NCBI GenBank assembly: GCA_021818645.1
Contig: JAKATS010000043.1
Span: forward strand, 1-9,169
Length of the DNA stretch: 9,169 bases
Reading direction: 5' to 3'
Origin: Acidobacteriota bacterium
GTDB taxonomy: Bacteria > Acidobacteriota > Terriglobia > Terriglobales > SCQP01
In this document: piece after piece, positions 5,053 through 9,169 of the stretch
Position numbering within the stretch: the first letter of the stretch is position 1
How the letters are laid out: every line of letters begins with the position of its first letter
Notes under the pieces: generated by a model
Seen by the model: only the letters and a program-made list of their open reading frames with translations
The model's database searches: none
Told to the model about the DNA's origin: nothing
Made by a program: the position numbers and the translations under genes

Positions 5053-7329
5053 TTAAGTGGGAACTTTGAGGATCAGATAGACGCCGGCCATGGCGAAGGC
5101 GGCATCGGGCGCCCAGGCGGCGATCACTGGCGGCATCTGGTCGAGATTGCCCAGCGCCTGCAGCAGCCCGGCGCTGAACCAATAGCCCATGGCCACGAAC
5201 AGGGCCAGCATTAATCCGCCCAGCGCGCCCCGGCGGCCCACCGAGAGAGCATAGGGAAAAGCCAGCAGGACCATGATCACGCTGATCAGCGGGTAGGCGA
5301 TTTTCTGCTCCAACTGCACGCGCAGACCGTTGACATCATAGCCACCGGCGGCCAGCCTGCCGATGTAGCGATGGAGCTGCGCATAGTTCATCTGCGAGGC
5401 TTCGGGCGTCCGGGTTTTGAAATACGCGGGGGTGGCGCCGAGGGCGCGAAAGCTGGCGACACGGAAGCGCTGATAGGAGGTGACGCGCGCGCCCCGCAGC
5501 CGCCGCTGCCAGCCGTTTTCCAGCACCCAGCCGCGCAGGCGCGCGTCCCAGTAAGCGCTGCGGGCGGCGATTTCGCGGCGCAGGCGGAAATGATGCCGGC
5601 TGAAGGCAAAGACCTGAAGCTGGTCGAAGCGGTTGGCGCCGGAATCAAAAAACCGGAAGTAATAGACATGCCCCTGGCGGCCGAAAACCCAGCGATAGGC
5701 GGGGCTGCGGAAGGTCTGGGCCGGTCCGCCCTTGATGCGGGCGAGGAGCGAATTTTGCAGCCGGTTGGCGCGGGGCAGCACTGACTGCTCGAGCGCGAAC
5801 TGGCCCGCCGCCAGCAGCAGCGCCAGCCCCAGCAGGGGCGGCAGCAGCCGGTGCACGCCCACCCCGCAGGCTTTGAGGGCAGTGATTTCGTTGGCTTTCG
5901 ACATCAGCCCGAAGGCGAGCAGGGTGCCCACCAGCAGGGCCAGCGGCGCGGTCAGATAGAGCATCTGCGGCGTCAGATACAGCAGATAGCGGCCCACCAC
6001 TGCCAGCGAGATGCGGCTGTGCAGGATATGGCCCAGCAATTCGAAAAAGGTGAAGGCGATGATGAGCAGCAAAAAGCCGCCCAGCACCAGCGCGACAAAG
6101 CCCAGCAGTTGGCGCAGGATATAGCCATCGAGCAGGAAGGGCATGAGCGGCGGCCGGCGTCCGGTTCTGCCGGCGCGGCGCCGGAACCAGGCGCCGGCGA
6201 CATTGCGGCCGGGCCGGCGCCGCAGGCTCCAGGCGGGCAGCGCAAAGGGCAGGCGGCGGCTGGGGACATGGCTGCCGCGCGCCAGCAGCCCGAGGCCGGC
6301 AGCGAAAAACAGCAGGTCGGCGCCGCCCACGCCCAACCACGGCGGCAGGCGCCCATGCTGGGCCAAAGCCACGCCGGAAATGAAGAGCACGTAATAGACC
6401 ACCACCAGCAGCAGGGTCAGGGTATAGCCTGCGGCTTTGCCTTCCTGCCGCCGCGCCAGCCCCAGAGAAATGCCCAGCAAGGGCAGGCATATGCAGGCCA
6501 AGGCCAGCGCCAGCCGCCGGTACAATTCAATCCGGTCGGCCAGCCATTGCCGGGAATACAAGCCCCGCAGCAGCGCGCCGGTGGGCAGGGCAGGCGGGTT
6601 CAGATGCGGGGGCGCGGCTGCAGGCAAGGGCAGCGGCACGTCGTTGCTGAGGAAGGAGCTGACGACCAGCGCCGCGGGCCGCCGCCGGGAAAGCCGATAA
6701 CTGATGCCCCGGGCGAGATGCAACTGCAGCGCGCCCGGCCCGTCGGGCACAATCCGGCCCCGCGCCGCCAGCGTCAGCATGGGCGCCTGGGGGTGGGTCA
6801 TATCGGCGACCAGCACCTGCCGCCACTGGCTTCCGCCCTGCCGCGTATCGCCGACATAGACCACGACTTTGGGAATGCTTTCGATGAAGACCCGCGGGTG
6901 CACCGCGTAGGCGATCTGGGAGTTGCGCAACGAAGATTCCAGATCGAGCAGCCGGCGATTGGCCCAGGGGGTGAGCCAGAGGCTGGTGAACAGCGCCAGC
7001 GCCGCCGCGCCGAGGAGCACCGACAGCAGCGGACGGACCAGGCGCCAGGTGCTCCAGCCAGTCGCGCGCAGGGCGAGAATTTCGTTGTCCGCCGCCATGC
7101 GGCTCAGCCCCGCCAGCAGCCCCACCAGCACCGCCATGGGAATGGTGAAAATCAGCGCGGTGGGCAACAGCAGGGCGACGGCTTCCAGCACCCGGGCCGA
7201 GCTGCTTTGCACCACAATCTGCAGCAGCCGGCCCAGATGCCGCAGAAAAATTACGAAGGTAAAGACTCCCAGCCCCAGTCCGGCGTGGGTCAGCACTTCA
7301 CGCCGCAGATAACGAGGCAGAATCTGCAT
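5053..7329 (-). CDS. fused LPS export permease LptF-LptG
   Basis: LptF and LptG are the two membrane subunits of the LptB2FG ABC transporter, which pulls LPS out of the inner membrane toward LptC/LptA. Each is normally about 360 residues; here a single 758-residue frame contains both. Residues 1-352 are LptF-like: three hydrophobic helices (about 15-35, 50-75, 100-122), a periplasmic beta-jellyroll-type region (about 125-255) and three more helices (about 270-293, 302-325, 335-352). Residues 396-758 repeat this order as LptG: helices near 408-430, 450-474 and 493-515, a periplasmic region at about 516-665, and helices near 677-697, 700-723 and 734-755. Both halves have the coupling-helix motif that contacts LptB, NEILALRATGWS at 82-93 and NEITALKACGVG at 480-491. 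The joining segment, 353-395, is Arg-rich, as expected for a cytoplasmic loop. Internal Met396 lacks a Shine-Dalgarno site, so a separate start is unlikely. I give no symbol because the fusion has no standard name. lptB, lptC and lptA are not in the window. Confidence 0.9.
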   Translation of the reverse strand: MQILPRYLRREVLTHAGLGLGVFTFVIFLRHLGRLLQIVVQSSSARVLEAVALLLPTALIFTIPMAVLVGLLAGLSRMAADNEILALRATGWSTWRLVRPLLSVLLGAAALALFTSLWLTPWANRRLLDLESSLRNSQIAYAVHPRVFIESIPKVVVYVGDTRQGGSQWRQVLVADMTHPQAPMLTLAARGRIVPDGPGALQLHLARGISYRLSRRRPAALVVSSFLSNDVPLPLPAAAPPHLNPPALPTGALLRGLYSRQWLADRIELYRRLALALACICLPLLGISLGLARRQEGKAAGYTLTLLLVVVYYVLFISGVALAQHGRLPPWLGVGGADLLFFAAGLGLLARGSHVPSRRLPFALPAWSLRRRPGRNVAGAWFRRRAGRTGRRPPLMPFLLDGYILRQLLGFVALVLGGFLLLIIAFTFFELLGHILHSRISLAVVGRYLLYLTPQMLYLTAPLALLVGTLLAFGLMSKANEITALKACGVGVHRLLPPLLGLALLLAAGQFALEQSVLPRANRLQNSLLARIKGGPAQTFRSPAYRWVFGRQGHVYYFRFFDSGANRFDQLQVFAFSRHHFRLRREIAARSAYWDARLRGWVLENGWQRRLRGARVTSYQRFRVASFRALGATPAYFKTRTPEASQMNYAQLHRYIGRLAAGGYDVNGLRVQLEQKIAYPLISVIMVLLAFPYALSVGRRGALGGLMLALFVAMGYWFSAGLLQALGNLDQMPPVIAAWAPDAAFAMAGVYLILKVPT

Positions 7330-7334
7330 GATTC

Positions 7335-7340
7335 ATTGTA
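7335..7340 (-). promoter_or_regulatory. possible -10 element (TACAAT) immediately upstream of lptFG
   Basis: On the minus strand TACAAT, one mismatch from TATAAT, ends five bases before the lptFG ATG. No Shine-Dalgarno sequence is present in the bases between, and no clear -35 hexamer is found at 16-18 nt. If used, transcription would begin at or about the start codon, a leaderless arrangement like the one proposed for kdsD. Confidence 0.3.
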
Positions 7341-7352
7341 GAAGCGAACCCT

Positions 7353-7376
7353 GCGCAGAGCCAGCTTGTGCTGCGC
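7353..7376. repeat. inverted repeat GCGCAG/CTGCGC upstream of lptFG
   Basis: GCGCAG at 7353-7358 is complementary to CTGCGC at 7371-7376 across 12 nt. CTGCGC also occurs at 7351-7356, so the left arm CTGCGCAG is itself palindromic. It lies just upstream of the suspected lptFG -10 element, where an operator could sit. Chance occurrence in G+C-rich DNA is a real alternative. Confidence 0.25.
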
Positions 7377-7430
7377 CGGCGATCCCGATGGGAGCATTTC
7401 AGGGTCCGTTTTACCACTGGCGACTCCTGG

Positions 7431-7456
7431 CGTCACCCTATGACGGTCAAAGTGAC
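7431..7456. promoter_or_regulatory. cluster of GTCA/TGAC half-sites in the lptFG-pntAA divergent region
   Basis: Within 26 nt there are four alternating half-sites: GTCA at 7432, TGAC at 7441, GTCA at 7446 and TGAC at 7453. They make two back-to-back inverted repeats, CGTCA-N5-TGACG (7431-7445) and GTCA-N3-TGAC (7446-7456). GTCAC at 7432-7436 also pairs with GTGAC at 7452-7456. The position between two divergent genes is typical of an operator, but I cannot name a regulator. Confidence 0.35.
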
Positions 7457-7516
7457 TAAATACACGTTTGAGCGGAACTGGCTTGGCAGGCGCGAGGTTT
7501 GCCGGTATCCTTTCCG

Positions 7517-7543
7517 TTGGGCGCGGCTTTCATTCCCTATAGG
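7517..7543 (+). promoter_or_regulatory. weak candidate promoter for the pnt operon
   Basis: TTGGGC at 7517-7522 and TATAGG at 7538-7543 are separated by 15 nt, shorter than the optimal 17, and each matches its consensus (TTGACA, TATAAT) at 4 of 6 positions. Transcription would start near 7550, leaving a leader of about 20 nt with the Shine-Dalgarno site inside it. This is a guess from position as much as sequence. Confidence 0.25.
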
Positions 7544-7560
7544 TTGACGCGCACAAATTG

Positions 7561-7566
7561 AAGGAA
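7561..7566 (+). promoter_or_regulatory. ribosome-binding site of pntAA (AAGGAA)
   Basis: AAGGAA ends 5 nt before the ATG at 7572, a normal Shine-Dalgarno distance, and fixes that start. It contrasts with kdsD, kdsC, dnaJ and lptFG, which lack such a site. Confidence 0.7.
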
Positions 7567-7571
7567 TTTGA

Positions 7572-8759
7572 ATGATTATCGGCATTCCCAAAGAGATCTA
7601 TCCGGGTGAGCGCCGCGTGGCACTGACCCCGGCCGCATTGCCCGCGCTGTTGAAAAACGGCTTCGAAGTGCTTATCCAGAAGGACGCAGGGCTGGCCGCC
7701 GGTTTTCCCGACGCCGACTATCAGGGGCGCGGAGCCAGAATCGCAGCGACCCGGGAGGAAGTATTCCAGGCCGGCGACATTATCGCCCAGGTGCTGGCCT
7801 GGGGCGCGAATGACGTCAATGGCCGCGACGATCTGCCCCTGCTGCGCCGGGGCCAGTACCTCACCGGCTTTCTCCGCCCCTTCGGGGAAAAGGCCACGCT
7901 GGAAGCGATCGCGCAGAGCGGCGCCATCGCGCTAGCCCTGGAACTGATGCCGCGCATTACCCGGGCGCAGAGCATGGATGTGCTTTCGTCCATGGCTACC
8001 GTGAGCGGCTACAAGGCGGTGCTGCTGGCGGCCCAACTGCTGCCGCGCTTTTTCCCCATGCTCACCACCGCCGCCGGCACGATCACGCCGGCCCGGGTGC
8101 TGATCATCGGCGTAGGCGTGGCCGGCCTGCAGGCCATCGCCACCGCCCGCCGGCTGGGCGCCGTGGTGTCAGCCTATGACGTGCGGCCCGCGGTGAAAGA
8201 GCAGGTGCAGAGCCTGGGCGCGCGCTTTGTCGAGCTGCCGCTCGAGACCCAGGGGGCGGAAGACAAGCGGGGCTATGCCGTGGCGCAGGACGAGGCCTTT
8301 TACCGCAAGCAGCGCGAGCTGCTGGGCAAGGCGGTATCGGAAAGCCATGTGGTGATTACCACCGCCGTGGTGCCCGGCCGCAAGGCACCGATTCTGGTCA
8401 CAGCCGAGATGGTGAAGGGCATGGCACCGGGCGCGGTGATCGTGGATCTGGCGGCCGAGCGCGGGGGCAACTGCGAACTGACCCAGCCGCGCACCACGGC
8501 CGAGGTGCAGGGCGTGCGCATTGTCGGCGAAGTGAACCTGGCCGCCACTGTGCCCCACGACGCCAGCCAGCTTTATGCCCGCAATATCTCGACCTTTCTG
8601 CAGCACGCTTTTCCCAAAGGGCAGAATCAGCCCGACTGGAATGACGAGATTCTGCGCGAAACCCTGCTGACCCGCGAAGGCGAAATCGCGCAGCCGCGAA
8701 TCCGCGAATTTCTCCAACTGCCCCCGCTTCCGGCGGGAGCGGCCAGCGGCGCCCGATGA
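7572..8759 (+). CDS. pntAA: Re/Si-specific NAD(P)+ transhydrogenase subunit alpha part 1 (domain I, NAD(H)-binding)
   Basis: This is the soluble domain I of the proton-translocating transhydrogenase, which binds NAD(H) on the cytoplasmic face and passes hydride to NADP+ bound by PntB. The 395 residues match split-type alpha-1 subunits such as that of Rhodospirillum rubrum (about 380). The N-terminus has the alanine dehydrogenase/PNT opening GIPKEIYPGERRVALTP at 4-20. The Rossmann motif GVGVAGLQAIATARRLGA lies at 180-197, followed by the Asp of YDVRP at 202-206, which contacts the NAD ribose. RITRAQSMDVLSS at 128-140 carries Arg128, Gln133 and Asp136, matching R. rubrum Arg127, Gln132 and Asp135. 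DKRGYAVAQDEAFYRKQ at 231-247 corresponds to the mobile loop. VDLAAERGGNCE sits at 291-302. The protein ends after domain I with no membrane helices, so it is a split subunit rather than a truncated E. coli-type PntA. Alanine dehydrogenase is excluded by the transhydrogenase mobile loop and by the genes that follow. Confidence 0.95.
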   Translation: MIIGIPKEIYPGERRVALTPAALPALLKNGFEVLIQKDAGLAAGFPDADYQGRGARIAATREEVFQAGDIIAQVLAWGANDVNGRDDLPLLRRGQYLTGFLRPFGEKATLEAIAQSGAIALALELMPRITRAQSMDVLSSMATVSGYKAVLLAAQLLPRFFPMLTTAAGTITPARVLIIGVGVAGLQAIATARRLGAVVSAYDVRPAVKEQVQSLGARFVELPLETQGAEDKRGYAVAQDEAFYRKQRELLGKAVSESHVVITTAVVPGRKAPILVTAEMVKGMAPGAVIVDLAAERGGNCELTQPRTTAEVQGVRIVGEVNLAATVPHDASQLYARNISTFLQHAFPKGQNQPDWNDEILRETLLTREGEIAQPRIREFLQLPPLPAGAASGAR

Positions 8760-8792
8760 GTTGAATCGAACATTGCCAAAACGCTTTTTCTG

Positions 8793-8798
8793 AAGGAG
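8793..8798 (+). promoter_or_regulatory. ribosome-binding site of pntAB (AAGGAG)
   Basis: AAGGAG, a near-perfect Shine-Dalgarno core, lies 4 nt before the ATG at 8803. It supports independent translation initiation of this small gene inside the operon. Confidence 0.75.
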
Positions 8799-8802
8799 TT
8801 TT

Positions 8803-9099
8803 ATGCCTCCCGGCTTCATGGACAACCTCTACGTTTTCGTGCTGGCGGCCTTTCTCGGCTTTGAAGTCATCCGCCGCGTTTCGCCGCTGCTGCACACGCC
8901 TTTGATGTCGCTCACCAACGCGCTCGACGCCATTGTGGTGGTGGCCGCGATCATCATCTGCGCCCGCGCCGAGACCACGCTTTCGACCGTGCTCGGCGCC
9001 ATTGCCGTGGTGGCGGCTTTCAGCAACATGATCGGCGGATTCCTGATCACCGATCGCATGCTGCGCATGTTTAAATCCAGCGGACGTAAAAAATCATGA
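8803..9099 (+). CDS. pntAB: NAD(P) transhydrogenase subunit alpha part 2 (membrane domain IIa)
   Basis: This is the small membrane subunit that, with the membrane part of PntB, forms the proton channel of the transhydrogenase. The 98 residues are the usual size. Three hydrophobic segments can be seen: about 9-24 (YVFVLAAFLGFEVI), about 40-58 (ALDAIVVVAAIIICA) and about 62-82 (VLGAIAVVAAFSNMIGGFLI). The phrase FLGFEVIRRVSPLLHTPLMS at 17-36 matches the conserved 'G-x-E-x-I-x-x-V-x-P-x-L-H-T-P-L-M-S' segment of this subunit, followed by TNA. FSNMIGGFLITDRML at 73-87 matches the typical end, with a basic tail after it. It starts 43 nt after pntAA and its TGA overlaps the pntB ATG (ATGA), so the two are likely coupled. 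Confidence 0.95.
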   Translation: MPPGFMDNLYVFVLAAFLGFEVIRRVSPLLHTPLMSLTNALDAIVVVAAIIICARAETTLSTVLGAIAVVAAFSNMIGGFLITDRMLRMFKSSGRKKS

Positions 9100-9169
9100 A
9101 CGCGCTCGTTTCCCAGCATCTGGCCGATCTGGCCTACGTAATCGCCATCGCCCTGTTCATTCTGGCGCT
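9096..9169 (+). CDS. pntB: NAD(P) transhydrogenase subunit beta (partial, runs off window end)
   Basis: Only the first 24 complete codons are present. They begin MNALVSQHLADLAYVIAIAL and continue as a hydrophobic helix. PntB carries membrane domain II and the cytoplasmic NADP(H)-binding domain III, about 460 residues in all. The identification rests on order, the 4-nt ATGA overlap with pntAB and a fitting hydrophobic N-terminus; none of the domain III motifs lie within the window. Confidence 0.85.
   Translation, partial: MNALVSQHLADLAYVIAIALFILA

Noticed and set aside
6144..6154. A separate start for the LptG half at the internal Met396
   Set aside because: The bases upstream on the minus strand (GCCGCCGCTC) contain no Shine-Dalgarno sequence, and the frame is open through the linker, so a single fused product is simpler.
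5851..7341. A 496-codon plus-strand open frame opposite lptFG, rich in Gln, Arg, Gly and Ala
   Set aside because: Gln/Arg/Gly-rich low-complexity translation is typical of the antisense of Leu/Ala-rich membrane proteins. The opposite strand encodes two clear permease domains with conserved motifs.
1..9169. CRISPR arrays, tRNA or rRNA genes, riboswitches
   Set aside because: I saw no regularly spaced repeats, no cloverleaf with a CCA end, no rRNA signature and no known riboswitch core; the intergenic regions are short apart from 88-493 and 7330-7571.

Overview
This is a G+C-rich stretch from a Gram-negative (LPS-making) bacterium. It carries Kdo synthesis genes (kdsD, kdsC), an LPS-transport permease, a heat-shock cluster and an NAD(P) transhydrogenase operon. 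Three traits fit Acidobacteriota, though none proves it: LptF and LptG joined in one polypeptide, hrcA-grpE-dnaJ without dnaK between, and a three-gene transhydrogenase. The taxonomic call is inference from gene content and protein style, not from a search.

Layout. 1-87: the last 28 codons of a probable IS5-type transposase, cut by the window edge. 88-493: a more A+T-rich stretch with no gene I can support, ending in a possible extended -10 promoter. 494-4975 (+): five genes in one direction, kdsD, kdsC, hrcA, grpE and dnaJ, with gaps of 16, 27, 2 and 63 nt, so they could share a transcript. 5053-7329 (-): a 758-codon LptF-LptG fusion, convergent with dnaJ across 77 nt. 7330-7571: a 242-nt divergent intergenic region with a cluster of GTCA/TGAC half-sites. 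7572-9169 (+): pntAA, pntAB and the first codons of pntB, the latter two overlapping by ATGA.

How they work together. KdsD makes arabinose 5-phosphate and KdsC dephosphorylates Kdo 8-phosphate, the first and third steps of Kdo synthesis. Kdo goes into the LPS inner core, and LptF/LptG with LptB (not in the window) extract finished LPS from the inner membrane. HrcA represses class I heat-shock genes, while GrpE and DnaJ are the nucleotide-exchange factor and J-protein of a DnaK that must be encoded elsewhere. PntAA/PntAB/PntB form the proton-translocating transhydrogenase that makes NADPH from NADH.

I see no new multi-gene system. The points most worth checking are the lptF-lptG fusion, the dnaK-less chaperone cluster without a visible CIRCE operator, the possible leaderless starts of kdsD and lptFG, and the half-site cluster upstream of pnt.
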